Part shown: in pieces, positions 49,440 through 63,528 of the stretch
Position numbering within the stretch: position 1 is the stretch's first letter
Layout: every line of letters begins with the position of its first letter
DNA from: Glycine soja
Taxonomy: Eukaryota > Streptophyta > Magnoliopsida > Fabales > Fabaceae
Direction: 5' to 3'
NCBI RefSeq assembly: GCF_004193775.1
Contig: NC_041004.1
Span: 38,960,411-39,024,410, forward strand
DNA length: 64,000 nucleotides
Translations under genes and position numbers: made by a program
The notes under the pieces: generated by a model
Seen by the model: the letters and a program-made list of their open reading frames with translations, nothing else
What the model was told of the DNA's origin: nothing
Database searches by the model: none

Positions 49440-52438
49440 TCAAAAGTAGTTCATATCAGTGTAGCTGTAACAATGTGAATGTGGAAACAACTCTACTACT
49501 TCAATCCTGGAACTGGCGCTTTTCTTTATTTGGTTACAGCTAACAGACTCAACCTCTGCCAAGAACATGCTATACACTGGCCGATGATCAGAAAACCTTG
49601 ACTCCCCACGAACATATGATAATTGGTGAAGGCCCCTTCCATACCACAAGATACGATCACACCTTCATGAGTAGAGATTTGGTTTATTTACATAAATAAT
49701 GATATAATTTTAAAATAATGATCCAGGATAATTCATTTGACAATAGTATCATTTACTTGCCCCACCCTCCATTTACATTTTCACTTCATTGATTCACACA
49801 AGAAGTTATTTGCAAGAAATAAGACTACCATGCTGGAGTTCTTCTCTTTTGTTTTGAGCGTCTGTCATCACCTGCATATCTGTCTGAATTGTTTGAATAC
49901 TTATAAGTCGGAGGAAAATATATTTTCCCTTCATTCCATCCTTCAAAGACTCGACCTTGCCTCTGCTCTATACACAACTGAAAGCAAAATATATCAAATG
50001 TTCAGGTAAAACTTAGAAGCAATATGAGAAAGGAGCAAAGATTAATCAGAATTGCTTGTAAAGGGACAAAGAAGTAACATGCCTGATCATTCTCTAACAA
50101 AGTCTTCCAATCATGCATCTCAACAAGAGCTTTTGCTGCACGGTAAGAAAGGGCTATCCGATAATTTAAATCCCCCAGCCAAATTATTCGACTACACCAG
50201 TTAAACCAAAAGTTTAGTTCCTAACTAGGATACAAGTTAGCATTTAGTAGTGAACTTTATTTTATTTAAATTCACATTCTCCAACTATCAGATGCATGGT
50301 ATAGATCAGATTCAGTAGAGAAGAGGGGCTTACTCATGTTCCAGAATTGTCTGAGGAGAATACTCATCACCGATGTCATGGACCGGGGGAAACCTTGTCT
50401 TTCTGAGAATTTCCATTACATCTGAATTTCTCCGTAACTCATCACCATCCTTTTGTCCAGATGTCAAATGACTACAAATGAAGCAAAAGCTTGTTTGGTG
50501 CAATGACATACTAATTGATATTGATCCCTGGAAAATCCAACAGAATGAAATGGTTTCCTTCCCTAGCTCATTATAAACTCCGCTATTGAAATAGATTGTC
50601 AAATATACCTTGTTTCCAAGATAGCCCATCAACCCTCTGCCAACACAAGACACTTTCATGTTGTGGACATCATCTCTTATATCACTCTTCACCCAAACAG
50701 TTAGAAATACCCCAACCATTTGCTTGCTAGCAACCAAGCTGTATCTAGAGTGTCCTGTCTGTCTATCACTGTCCTCCGTAGTGAAACAACCGCCATATGA
50801 CATTGGTGAATATTGTGTTGTAATTGGAGAGCCACCAGTGCCGTTTTCTTCGTCTGAGGAACCCCACCGATAATTGGGGTCGTAGTCGCTCGTTCTGTGA
50901 CCAAACATCACTCTATCACAGACACTGAGACGGCGCTCAAGGCAAGCTTGGGGCTTTATCATATCATTATCGATTCTCATACTACGGCTCAAGGATTGGA
51001 AGGATCTTCGTTGAAAGAAAGAAGTTGCCTTCTGCCTCATTGATCCTTCAAAATCAGCATCTAGCTCTACAATAGGATTAGGGAGGGGTGAAGGAGTGTG
51101 GCATCCGCCACTTGTTCCAGGAAGGCTGTTCAGGGTCCTTCTAATAAGGGCTAGCCATTTTCTTGCAGGACCATTGTCTTCTGTCCCCAAAACATTACCA
51201 GCATTAAGAGGTACAATTTCTTGAAATCTGAGGCCAAGAAAATGCAAAATTTTTCAGTGTGTGAACTTTTGCACAAGGAGATTGAACATTATATAGTCAA
51301 TACTTTACCCAAGAACATAGATATCAGCGGGTGGAGATGTGTGAAGCCAATCTTCAAGGTTCAAATAACTTGGAGGTGACTTCCCTGCTACATTCCAAGT
51401 GGCAGCAAAGATTCTGTATCCAAAAGGGGGAAAAGAAGCTCAATAGAATAAAATCTCATAAATTTCATTGCAATAGTAACAGCTAGGATAATTAAGTGCA
51501 ATACACAGCTACAAGAAGCATACCTATAGTTATACACATCTGTAACCTGAGCTTCATCAAGGTCATTCTTACCTCTTCGCATTCTGTCCGAGTACCATCT
51601 GCTTGATCTCTCTATGTATCAAAATAGAGATTAAACATCTGAGATTAGTAGAAAACAAAAGAATAGAAAAGGAAAAAAAAGAAACAAAAAGAAGAACAAA
51701 TAGATTTCCAAAATTGGTCTAAATTTCTTTTGATCTTTTATATAGTAGAGGGATTTGGAATTATGTGGTCCTAAGAAATATGAAGGTAAAGAAGATACTG
51801 AACCTGATTTGCTTTTCCTGATGGTGCATGCCTCCCTTTCTGAGTAGTTGCTGCTACACTCTTCATCAACACCTGAAAAAGGAAAGCCATAAATAAAGTT
51901 AACAAAGCTGTGTGCTCTTTTCACGATCATTTTATCATCCTACTGAATCAAAACAAAAACAAAAACAAAAAAGCAGAATTATTTTTTATACCAAAAGGGT
52001 AGAATTAGAAACCATGGAACAAGAAAAACTACAAAGGGCAGATCTTGTGCTGCTACCCATTGAAACAGACAATAAAAAATTATATTTTAGTGCACACAGA
52101 CAAATTAGTTGAACTAGAAGCAGAAAAAAAAAGCCCTTTTCGGGTTTAAAGAAAAAGTTAAGATTATTTCCTATTAGATAGCCCTAGAATGTAGATTACA
52201 TCTAAGTGATGGGAAAAAAAATTGAAGAATCACCTTGGGAGAGAACATCATCTGCGTGAAAATCCTCAGCTTTGCTCTTGATATTGAACCACTTCTTGAC
52301 CAATGATTTTGGCCAAGAAAGCTTGAACAAGAAAAACAGGGTAAGCAATGCCAATCCCAGAAAATCAAATGCAAATGAATTTTGAAGGATAGCTGGCATT
52401 TCTCAAACCTTGCTCTTCTTCGAGTTCTCATCTCTCAT
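49440..52438 (-). CDS. Type I inositol polyphosphate 5-phosphatase (5PTase4/8-like)
   Basis: Ten exons: 52438-52409, 52321-52234, 51872-51804, 51611-51524, 51413-51309, 51227-50609, 50527-50334, 50191-50083, 49977-49829, 49662-49440 (1,674 nt, 557 aa), all in frame. The N-terminus is [10 protein letters not shown] followed by [13 protein letters not shown]. The catalytic domain starts at [19 protein letters not shown] and carries both signature motifs: WLGDLNYRI (residues 402-410, WxGDxNxR) and PAWCDRILW (482-490), then [10 protein letters not shown]. It removes the 5-phosphate from inositol phosphates or phosphoinositides; the exact substrate is not readable. Closest by memory is Arabidopsis At3g63240. 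Nine introns are GT-AG except the one after exon 8, whose donor is GC. No catalytic residue is missing. Confidence 0.94.
50081..50082 (-). other. GC-type 5' splice site (GC-AG intron) in the 5-phosphatase gene
   Basis: After exon 8 (GAG AAT GAT CAG) the minus strand reads GCATGT instead of GT. The next exon begins after TTTCAG at 49977, and the protein reads through as [14 protein letters not shown], which fits the family. The rest of the donor (CAG|GCATGT) follows the usual GC-AG pattern of strong exon-side matching. Confidence 0.75.
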
Positions 52439-52848
52439 TGTTGAGACAAAAACTCACAACTTCATGCAGCTTTCTTTCTCTATTCACTGATAAGAAGGTT
52501 CTGAATTGACGTCACACTGTCTATTATTCCTTCTTTCAATCAAAGCTCCTTAGTACTTACTTTCATGAACGAACTGAGTGAGGAGTGAGTGTTAAGTTAG
52601 AAGACAATTTTATATCTCAAAACAGGACAACCTTAATTTCTGTTGTGTTTCATGTTTTGGTTTATGTCTCTTTATTCAAACAGATTAAAAAAAGGAGGGA
52701 AAAAATGGCTTAGGTGATGAAAGCAATGTGATGAGGCTGAAGGATATGTAGAAGTAAGAGATGGTTAAGTGCTGCCCCAGTTGTGAAATTTAAGGTTTTG
52801 AGGGTGAAGTGATGATGAGGAAGAAGAAGAAGGCAATGCAGAAGACAT

Positions 52849-52885
<37 letters not shown>

Positions 52886-52990
52886 CAGCAAATTTGAAGG
52901 GAGGCAAGTTTGTTTGGCTCTCTCTGGAGGCCTTTTACTTACAGCAAATCCAAGGCCTACCTCACCCACCCAACCTCACACACACAACCT
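52439..52990 (-). promoter_or_regulatory. Leader/promoter region of the 5-phosphatase gene with (CT)n run
   Basis: Upstream of the ATG lies a perfect (GA)n run of about 33 bases (52851-52883), read as CT repeats on the gene strand. CT/TC-rich tracts close to the start are common in plant core promoters and leaders. No transcription start is assigned. Confidence 0.45.
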
Positions 52991-55900
52991 CCAACTGACA
53001 ACTATGGTTGCTTATATATATTGCTAATGCTCATATTCCTTAACACCCAAACACTGTCCAGTCACTTATTACATTAAAATATTCATTTCCAACCCAACAT
53101 ATATAACTTCCCACGGTTATCACATTATTATGGACTTCTTTTTTAAAACTTATTTGTCTAAAAAATTACTTCTTTTAATAAAATAAGTAATTTTATATAT
53201 TTTTTAGTTTGTTTGCGTAAACTATTTTGGCTTAAAAGTTAATCTTTTTATTTATTTTAAAAAATAAATCTTATTTATTTCTTAAAAAATATTTCTATAA
53301 AATACTTATTTTAAAATTATTTTATTTAAACAAACTCACTTATATTCCCAAAAATATATGATCTCACATTTGATTTTTTTCATACAATTATAAAAGAGTA
53401 TCGCAGTCCGTCATCATAATTTTTTAACTCTTTTGAAAAATTTACTAACACTCACAGGTAAGTTGTCCCCTTCCAACAATTTCCAACAATAATTTTTACA
53501 TGTGCATCCGTCGAATTTGTAAGTGATCTATTCAAATTTGATTCTAAGATATAAAAGAGTATCTTTTTAAATTTGCGAGTAATTAATTTCTTAAATAGAT
53601 TTTAGTATTTGAAAAATTGATCTCTAATACTCTAGATCGATTTACAAGAAAAAACTCATTTCGATCTGATTTTTTTTATTTTCCTTCTCATTTATAACAA
53701 TTTTATAAATATAAATATTAACTATCATCAGTATGTATCACCACTTTAATCTCGCTATATGAGACATTATTTTAATTTTTTTATTTTATTAAATGTCATT
53801 TTAATATCTTTTTATTATATTTTGTTTACATAAAATGCTACATAAAATGTTTTTTCACAAAATAGAAAAAAAAGTATCATTGGGTAACTTAATCAATAAT
53901 ATTAAATTTGAGGCTTGGTTATATAGTTGTATTAAATACTCAAAATAAGAATTTTGCTTGTTTATATTAGTCCTATCTAGCTGGAATAGATTGTATGCGA
54001 AAAAAATAGAAAAAAAGTGATAAGTGTTTAAATTTTCAGAAACTATAATGAGGTTTACTTAAATAGTCCTTTTTTTTGTTGGAAAGGTTTACTTAAATAC
54101 TCTTATTAACCAACTCTTATGCATAAGTCAGACATTAGATTACGAAAGAAAGTAGAGTAGTTTCACACATATTTGGTATCAAAGACAGGTAGTTGGGCCT
54201 CTGACAGTAAAGTTAGGTTTGATCTTAACATCTAAGCATTGGTGACCCATTTTACATTTGGCATGTAGGAAAAAACAGTTAAAGAAGAGAAAAGATAAAG
54301 AGGATGTGTGGAGGATTGCTTTCCTTTGTTGCTTCTTTAACTTCTCTCCTTGTTTTGGCATTGTCTTCGATACACACGACAAAAATCATTTATATTTTTG
54401 TCTTTGTCCACCGATTTTATTTCTTATTTTTAGGTTTATAAAACCCTATTGGGGTACAGGGGTGGGTTTGAATCTACCTGATTTGAGATAGTATCTTGTA
54501 AACAACGTGTATGTGGCATAGTTGAAGAGAATGTTTCACGTTTTAAGGAAAAGTGGAGAGTACTGCTTCTAATTCCAAGGCCACGCTATTTGTAATTTAG
54601 ACATTTTATTTGATAAGTTTACCATGAGTGAATGTGAATATTTTTTTATGTATATAAATGAGATGTTTTTGTTTTATATCTCGTGCGTGCGTGTTGGGGT
54701 TGGTAAATTCAAAGAACTCATTGGTTCTACAAGCTACATAACACTATGTCTCCTTAAAAACTTCATTTATAACTTTTTGAAAGGAAATATTATTGAACAA
54801 ATGAAACTTTGGCTGTTGTTTTTGTGTGAACCTTAGACTCATCATGTCCAAGAAGACAAAAGGCAATTTTTCCAAATAATGGATCTCGTATTGAGCACTT
54901 TTCATTTTGTACAAGCTCGCACTTGCACATGGATCAATGTGTGTATTATGCTTTGCATGAGGTGACGCATCGTTCATCAGCAAAATGCATGCTTATCTCT
55001 CTCCTTCACCTAAGTGAAACCATGCATCTATCTATAAAACCATAGTTAAGTTCTCTTTTCTCAATGACCTTTTGCATTTTTAATATCAATCAAGCTCTTA
55101 ATTTGATGTTAATTAGAAACTTCAAATCATGAATTTATTTAAGAGAAGAGATTCAAATAACCCCAGTTCAATATCTTTGAGTTGGAATTTCAAATGAACC
55201 CAACATAGTGACCCACTAGCTTCAGTGAAGCTTCCACTACCACCATATATATAAGCCTTACCCCCAATAGTGCATAGGTTGTCAAGGCCAGTACATGTGG
55301 CAGTCCCAAAATACCCTGCTTTACTAACTATACGTGTCGTGTCCTGTCACCTTATATGATATGATTACACTATGAGAGAAATAAAATAGAAGAAATATTT
55401 AGTTTCTTCATGAATATGCATTTCTCCTCTCTTTTTAAAGTGAAACACTTCATTAATATGTAGAGTCTTTTTTTTTTCTTTTTCTAATTTAGGATCTGTT
55501 ACTAAAATAAAAACAAGAAAACTAAATAAATAAAGAAGGAATACTGTAAGGGAACAAATGCTATAAGAATTCCAAAAATTTACCCAAATTATTCGTGTTT
55601 CCATTTTATCAGTAACTAATAATAGCTTGCGCGCGAGTTACCCTATAGGCTATAGCTATCCAGTCAAGCATAAAGATTCATATATATGAAATTAAAATTA
55701 AAATTCACAAATAATGGGATTTTTTTTTAAATCACATAACATTTTCAAGAAGTTATGCAACATTAAATTTTAATCATTTATATACAGCTGCATAACTTCA
55801 ATTTATTTATGGGACATATGTAAGGTTGTTTGTCCTGCCTGTATTCTAATAATGTTGAGCGAAAACAGCATTGTTTTTTTCTTCATGTAAATCGTCTTAG

Positions 55901-58900
55901 GAATAATTCACCAAACACGAAGTTAGAAGTCAAACTTTTTCATTTGGCAAATTGGAGCTCATAAGCTATTATAAGGTTTAATGTTGGCTAAGAATCATAT
56001 ATATATCCGAATCCGACAGGTGAAAGGTCACCATTGCGCATTTTCTTCCTTTTTTTCTTTGTTCCTTTCATAATAGTGCCAATGATGCTTACAAGAAAGG
56101 CCAGTATCAAAATTAAATATGAATGGGCCCAATATATGGAATGCACAACTAAAGGGGATAGCGTTTACCCTACAATTTGAATCTTCTAAATTGCCTAGGG
56201 AAAGGTTGCTGCCTAATAGATACTACATTGTCAAGAAGATTGGGATTTATCATCCACAGGGGGCACCCTATTATTGGATTCAATAATGAAATATCTGTTG
56301 TCATTGATTAGGGTTTTGCATTCTCCCTCTCTGTTTATCATTTTCTACAACAAATTTACAAAACTATCAGTAGAGTACTGGAGTGTCCTCCCACTATATC
56401 TGCCACGTGATTGTCATATGCAAACAACTAAATGTTTAATCAGAAATGAAATTATTTACAACGAATCATCTTAGGATCATTCATGTTCCAAATACTATCC
56501 TTTTCACTTTCTAAATACATTCCCTTTTCTTTTAAGAATGATAAATTTTGCATTTTTTCATTCGTGGTTTTTTTTAATGAGTTATTAGAGGACAATAGAA
56601 ACAATTATTTGATTTTTTACAAACAATTGAAATATTTATATGAAAAAATAGGTGATTGTGTAAAATAATTTTATATTATATTAAATCACAAATGATCATG
56701 TTTGTTAATTTTTATAATAATTACTTTAATTCAAAGTTATATTAACAATAATTTTTTATTAATTAATAATATAAAACTGTTATTATGAATGAAAAGTCTC
56801 TTATAAAATGAATGATGAGATTATAACTTGACAATCTCATTTTTTTACATGAAGGGATCCTTTCCAATGGAAACATTGTAAGAACTTGCAATGTAAATTA
56901 TACAGAAAAGATTTTCACGACCTTTTTTTTTTCCTCCCTTAAATTACTTTGGTTGAGGTGCTTACATGCAACTTATTTTAGAAAATAGGTACTTAATTAT
57001 ATATTAACTTTTAAAGATTCTTTTACCAAGTTCATTCTGAATGAGTTAGAAAATTGGTTGAAAGATTAACGAGGCAGTCAAAGGATGCTCTTTAATTGTA
57101 CTTTAACTAAAGTAAGTTAGATCTAGGATGATGGAACTAGGTTTCTTTCTATTTCTTTTGCTTTTGCAGCTTTGAAAAATCTCTTGTTATTATCGTACTT
57201 TCCTTTTCTCCCTCACCCCCTCATAGCCGTTTGATACATGAAGGTGTCAATTTGGGCTTCTGAATTTTTTTATTTTTTTATTTCTTTTGTCCTTTAGAAT
57301 TTATTTTCATGTCATTTTCTTCACAATCTGGCAAAGGAGAGATGTAACTGGTACTGTTTGTACACTTGCACTTGGTGATATAGATAGATACTGATGTAAA
57401 CATCATGGCTTTTACTTTCTCAACTACGTACATTTTTATATATACGTATGTCCTTACAGTACAAAGTATTAACGAGGATATGGGCTATGGACCACCACAA
57501 GAGTTAATACTTGGACATACCTAAATGTATTTTATTTCTATTTATTAAAAATGAATAAAGAAGCATGAATAAAACTTTCAAACTTGAGTATCAAAAAAGT
57601 GGTTCCAGACTATCAAAAGTGATTCCAAACTTGAGTATGTTAATAAAGGTATGGGATTTGATTTCCGACTTGTAAATGTCATTTTATTTTAAAATGAATT
57701 GATCTAATGAGAAATAATTAATTAAGTGTCAAATAAAAAATTTCAAATATTTCGAATTAGAAAAAAATAAAAAGTTTATCCAGCGGCTATCACGTTATTA
57801 TTCCTCACTCATAAATTTTCTTTTCTAAGTCAATCAAAATTTGGACTTATTATTTCTCGATCAATCATAGGGGCCATTACTTGAACGGCCATATATATAT
57901 AATTTGTATCCTTAAAATCTCAATGATTTATTTATATGAATAAATGGAAAGCAGACTGCAGTTGTTCAATTCTAATCATATTACAGGACACTTTTTTTTG
58001 GCACACGCATAAGATGGAACACTCACCATGTGTCAATTTAAGATTCTTTTTCTTTATTTAGTTGTATTCAAATGGTACGTGGACAAATCAACTTATGTGC
58101 ACCTATTTAGATTAATCATAATGAATTACCAACAAGATTTTTGTAAGAGTTGCCTCACAAGACCAAAAACGTTAAGGCCGGGACTTGTTACAAAAGCCCA
58201 TAACTCCACAGGGAGATTTGATGCTACCATAATACATAATTAATTAGTTATTTGTTCAGCTGAAATTGTAAAATAAGCTAAAATATTATTAAAAGATTCT
58301 TTTACAATTATTCACCTCTTTGTTTAGTAGAGAGAGAAAAATTGTAATTGAAAAAAAATTGTCAGAGCTCAACTTTTTCACTTCTATTCGATGTGAGACT
58401 TTACCTCACATTTATACTCCAACAATTTCATATAAAAAGTTCAAACTTTGATACTTTCCTTAAAAGATTTGAGCTCAATTCTATCCTAATCAACATACAA
58501 GTTTACTTAATTGCTTTAAATTAAAAGTTTGATCAACACAACATATCCTCTCTTTTTATTGTAAAATTACAGCAATAGTAATTTTAGGAGTTAGGAAGAC
58601 CCAAAAAAAGGTGCATATATAGTCGTTGGTGTTGGAAGAAGAAACAGCATTGTGCAGAGTAAATGGAATACCAGAATGGGCCCAACATTATTCAAGTGAT
58701 AAAGCAGAACAATGCAGAGAAGCAAGCAGGGAATGTATACTATACCTTTTGGACCCTTACATAGGAGGCGACAGGGAAACCTCAGCATGAACCTGTACAA
58801 CAAGATCATATGACATATGCTTTCCCAAACTCACCTTAACAATACATATCAGCATTGGTGCTGTTAAGAGTTACATAAATAAATGACTTGCAGTTTGTAT

Positions 58901-61900
58901 GAAAAGATTAAAAAAAAATTAATTAAGGCTGTTTGTTGTGTTGACTTTGTAAGGCTGATATTGATTGTGATGTTGATGTGAAGCTTTTTACCTTAGGGTA
59001 GAAAAAATGAGAGAGGGTTTTTCCACCTAAACAGTTATTGTTATTTATGGTTGAGTAACTTAAGACCATTTCATTTCCTCGTTTTCATAGAACTAGGCAA
59101 AAGATATTATTTTCTCTGTTTGCCATGCATGCTTTACCTTATATCATTTGCCATGCTTTTTGCATCACTGTCTTTAATTCCTGCCAGACCAAACCCACGC
59201 ATGCAACCCTTTCATGCATGTTGGATCATCACATTCACATCATCACTAATTAATTTATACTGGTTCAAGGTACATTTTGGCTACTGTGTAGACAACATGA
59301 TTGTTTCTCCTATCAGAAAATTTCACAAATGTATTCTTTACTTTTCAAGATTTATTATGATTCATTGCTGATGATATTACAAATTACACACCTAGGGGAG
59401 CTAGCTAGGAAAACGACATGGTAATGCATGAGAGTAAAACCGTGACCTGATTTGGAAAGTGAGCTTTAGGTAAAAATATTTCACTCATCTAAGATTGCTA
59501 TAAAGAAAGCTTCTTTAATTTATTTTTCTTTTCTTTTTTTGGATCTTTGCTTTATCCTGTCAGTCAACAGACAAAAGAATGCACAATCTTGGCATGCAAA
59601 ACAGTGCTCTCAAGCTTATAGTTATCCATGATGTTCGTGACTGTTCATATTTAACTTGTTCAACTTTTTTTCCTTTTTTACTTTTCTTCGTGAGTACCAT
59701 TTTAGTTTTGTTTTATGTTTTCAATATCTGTGTATTGTTCATACAGCATATAATATATAATTTGGTAACATAGCATTCCCCAACCATCAGCTTAAACCAC
59801 AGAACAATCTCAATAGAAGGCTGATCATAATTTGAATATGATAACATATCATGATTTAATTTCTATATCTTGTGTCATTAATCTTTTCACTCCACACACA
59901 GCATCTGTTGGCAAACCAGCTTCACACCCTCCTTCCATCCTTAGCTCTCACTGTTTTTGGACCCGACAGCACGGTTTGGTCTTTCAGCCTTACACTATGT
60001 GGAAAAATTCTTGGGTGAGACATATGGTACACATTGGTACATTCTTTTGGTACAACAGCATTGGTCTTCAAAATGAATATGCATAATTTAAACTTTCCTA
60101 ACATGTTAAAACAAGTTTGAATTCATGAAAAGTAAACTCTATTTCTTTCTCGAGTAAGCTGGATGCAATATTCTACTACTTATGTAAGACCCTAAATTAA
60201 AAATGTGAAGCCTTTAGTCAATTTTAACTAGTTCGGTGCATAAATTATATTGTACACCATATATGCAGCAGAACTTAACTACTATTTTATAAGCATTAAT
60301 TTAACATATAACATATTGCTTGCCTCAATCAAGGAAGGATGCAGATTGATTATCAATGTTATTTAAATGGAACTAGACATCTCTTTCATTTCATGCAGTG
60401 GGCACAACTTGGGAAGGAAATTTTCACAATATATTTTGAGAATGTGAACTTGTGTTTAAACTAAATCAAACTAATATATACTATTTTTATCATATCATTA
60501 GTTAAATGTGGAATCTCTTGCATATTTCTGTCACACTGAGAATTAAATTAATATCTTCAACCTAAACTATGCAAAACTAAATATTCGTAGGTAATTTGAT
60601 AAGGACCTGATAACGGGTAACTCGATAGTCCAACAATAATCGTTGAGATCAATTCAGATATTATTTTAGAATTTGAGCTTATAAGCCTATAACTCAAACT
60701 CAAAAATTAACTTATGAGTAAGAGTTACCTTCATTAATATACATCATTTTAATCTCCAACGCAACTAAAATTATACTTTTGGGCATCAAAGTTTAGAGGC
60801 AGAAGTTCACTTTCTTCGGTGGCATATTCAATGTTTTAAATACGCCACCCTCGAATTAGATAGGTTGGTAATAAGTTTGGTGGATATTGTTTATACTTTA
60901 TACTTTATATGCTTGAATGGACAGTGTTCAAATATATAGTTGCTAAATTGTAGTTGTCCATTTATCAGTGTTAATTTGTAGTTATTCCTATAGTTGTGCG
61001 CTGTACTGCAACTCATCTGCGTTCATTAAACTCATGGATTTTCTCTCAAATCTTTTACACTACAAAAATGTGCACACAACAACAACAATTAATAACGATA
61101 ACTTGGATACGACAATATCTCTCTTTTTACCTCAATATTATGAGGAAAATAATACTGAGCAAAAATATAATCCACAATGTCCCTCTTTCGTCCTCTTTTG
61201 TTACATCACAAGTTGTGAAATGTGAAATTAAGTAGTACTTTTTTATGCAAAATGGTTATTCCTTCGTGTGGCTGGCTTGTTCAGTGTGGAATAGTGGATG
61301 ACCACTGCTTTGATATGAATTGCCAAATGCATCAGCATATATCCGATCCAAATATATGTCAAGAGCATACCCAATGGAGCAAAATAATAGTATTTGGTCC
61401 AATTTTACAATTTTTTTTTGGCAACCATTTTTACAATCTGACTCAACAAGCGTGAACTCTTTGCGTAAGTTTCCGTCTCATGGGACTGTTTGTAAGCTAA
61501 GTGCAGGCATTCACTCAAAAAGAAGGCTTGGAGCTGTGTTACTATGCATATCACAGCTCAAAGTCTTCTCTTTTTTGCATAATTTTTTGGGGTTTAATTA
61601 TCAATTTAATCTATGTAATTACAACTTCCCATTTTAATCTCTATAGATTAAAACATCTTATTTTGATCCTGTAGTAGTTATTTTTTTTTATCTTTTGATT
61701 CTTGCCATCTAAAGTCATCTAGATTAAATGAGTCACGTCATAGTTTGTTTATTAGCATTTTTGTTTAAGTATTAACTTGGCCATAACGCTGGGTTAATCT
61801 TTTAAGATTAAAATTTAAAAATGAAAATATTGCACGTAAAAAAATAAGGAACAAAACAGACAAAAAGATAGGAGACCATGAGTGTTCAGCTCGTGAGTCT

Positions 61901-62246
61901 CCAGTCAACATGATTTTTGGTTGGGAAAATGTTTAAGATACTAATAATCCTAAATTCTGTTATAATAAACATAACAATTACTAAAATTCTGCATAAGTTG
62001 CCATGTTCTTTTTTTTTTTTTTTTTTCAAAATCGACGAGAAGGAGAACACGCATCTTTCTCTTGATCACAAATTGCGATTTTCAGGTTGTTAGCTCCAAG
62101 GGCAAAGCATATTCCAAGTTGCATTGACCAATATTTCATAATGGATATCTTGGCTAATTAGCCAAATCATATCATATATATTTATTGCCAATCTTAGTCA
62201 GAAGCAACTTGATCCAGTGCAGCTGCCAGCCTTCTTGACAAGTAAA
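52991..62246. other. Nine-kilobase intergenic region, no gene supported
   Basis: AT-rich DNA with scattered frames of 60-106 codons that are low-complexity and show no family words; none has splice partners. At about 61.59-61.72 kb there is TTTAATC- and TTTTGATCC-type sequence like that of the fold-back element in the neighbouring methyltransferase intron, suggesting a related element fragment. The last bases probably include the methyltransferase 3' UTR. Confidence 0.5.
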
Positions 62247-63528
62247 TTAGATTGATTGACTACTAGACAGTGTCCTGTATATCTTCCTAATAGTATCTGG
62301 AGTCGTTCTGCAACAGCCACCTACACAGGAAGCTCCTAACTCACCATTTATTTACATATGAGATAAAATCTTCATCTGTAACACCAGTATTTTGCTGAAA
62401 ACACAACAGTATACATAACTCAAGAAATATCCCACAATATTTTCTTTAAAATGATTGAATCTCTAAGAAACTATCTCCATGCTATATGTGGTTTTTCTCA
62501 AAGATAAGGATGTGTACAATATGAAGTACTTATCAACTTTAACCAACCATCAAGTTCATAACTTGAAAAATACAATAAACTAGATAAACATAGCTTAAAA
62601 CAGGAACATAACTTAAGGAATTAAAGGTTAGGTTAAGCGTATACTTTTAATTTTCTGAATTCATGTCCATGTGGGTTCCATTAATTTCTTATGATATTAT
62701 GTTACATGCATTGTTTGCTATTGTGTTCCAAGAAATATAGAAAATTGCACAGGCTGAATACGATTAAATAATCACTAATCTCTCTTGACTATGTCCAACA
62801 CATGAGTGCAGACATTAATTTCAAGATCACTACATATCTATTAACTTTCCATCATGTAAGGTTAAATGAGAAATCAGCCCAAAATTTGGAATAAAATTCA
62901 GAAAGATCGTCTTAATATTTTTCCTGTATTGGCCCCTATAATTTTATTTTTTAGTCCATGATGTTATTGTTTCAGTTCCTATAAAATTGTAAAGTTTTGA
63001 TGAGTCCTTATATTAAAATTTCATTTTAGTCCTGCAATTTAGGAAACATTTGGCTATTTTCTAATCTCTATTAACACCATGTCATCACTAACCAGGACAG
63101 GGATCCAAATGAAACAAAAACATTTTATAAGGACCAAAACAGGAAAAAAAAATTAAGAGGACCAAAAAGAAAACAACCCTATAAATATTATAGGGGCTAA
63201 AAAACTATTTAAGTCTTTCCTTAAAATCTTTAGATGTACTTGTATACAATTATTAATAAAAGGATGTGAAATCTGTCATTACTTGATTCAAGCAGAATAA
63301 TTTCCAAAATCCAATTTTCCAATGCATAGTGGTTCATTTTTTATATGATAATTTAGATACTTACATTCTATAATAGACCTTTCTTCAATTTTAAAGACAA
63401 AGTAGGCCTGCCTATCCTTTAAATTGTAATAGTAAAACCACATGAAATAAACTTACCACCCACTCCTTTAGGTCAGCATCGTAAGTTTCCCCACTGTTTG
63501 GATATATAACAATTGGTTTTGTAGTCAC
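62247..63528 (-). pseudogene. Homocysteine S-methyltransferase (HMT2-like), 3' part, frameshifted before the GGCC motif
   Basis: Two exons are in the window. 63528-63457 (24 codons) reads VTTKPIVIYPNSGETYDADL then KEWV. After a 1,062-bp intron, 62394 onwards reads QNTGVTDEDFISYVNKW and then hits TGA at 62343-62341. In the next frame the family sequence resumes at once: ELGASCVGGCCRTTPDTIRK, ending at TAA 62249-62247. Plant HMTs transfer a methyl group from S-methylmethionine to homocysteine; the GGCC cysteines are zinc ligands that bind the thiol. As read, the product lacks them and should be inactive. The family has one residue between W and E-L-G, so loss of two bases fits best. The 5' exons lie beyond the right edge. 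A sequencing error is the main alternative. Closest by memory is Arabidopsis At3g63250. Confidence 0.8.
62926..63205. mobile_element. Fold-back element in the methyltransferase intron
   Basis: GGCCCCTATAATTTTAT at 62931 pairs with the complement of ATATTATAGGGGCT at about 63186-63200. Inside, TTTTAGTCC-type words on the left mirror GGACCAAAA-type words on the right. The unit is about 280 bp with no coding capacity. It resembles abundant short inverted-repeat elements of legumes; the superfamily is not assigned. Confidence 0.5.

Noticed and set aside
58591..58809. Minus-strand 72-codon frame in a slightly GC-richer patch
   Set aside because: No recognisable product; the patch was also checked against common plant microRNA sequences from memory without a match.
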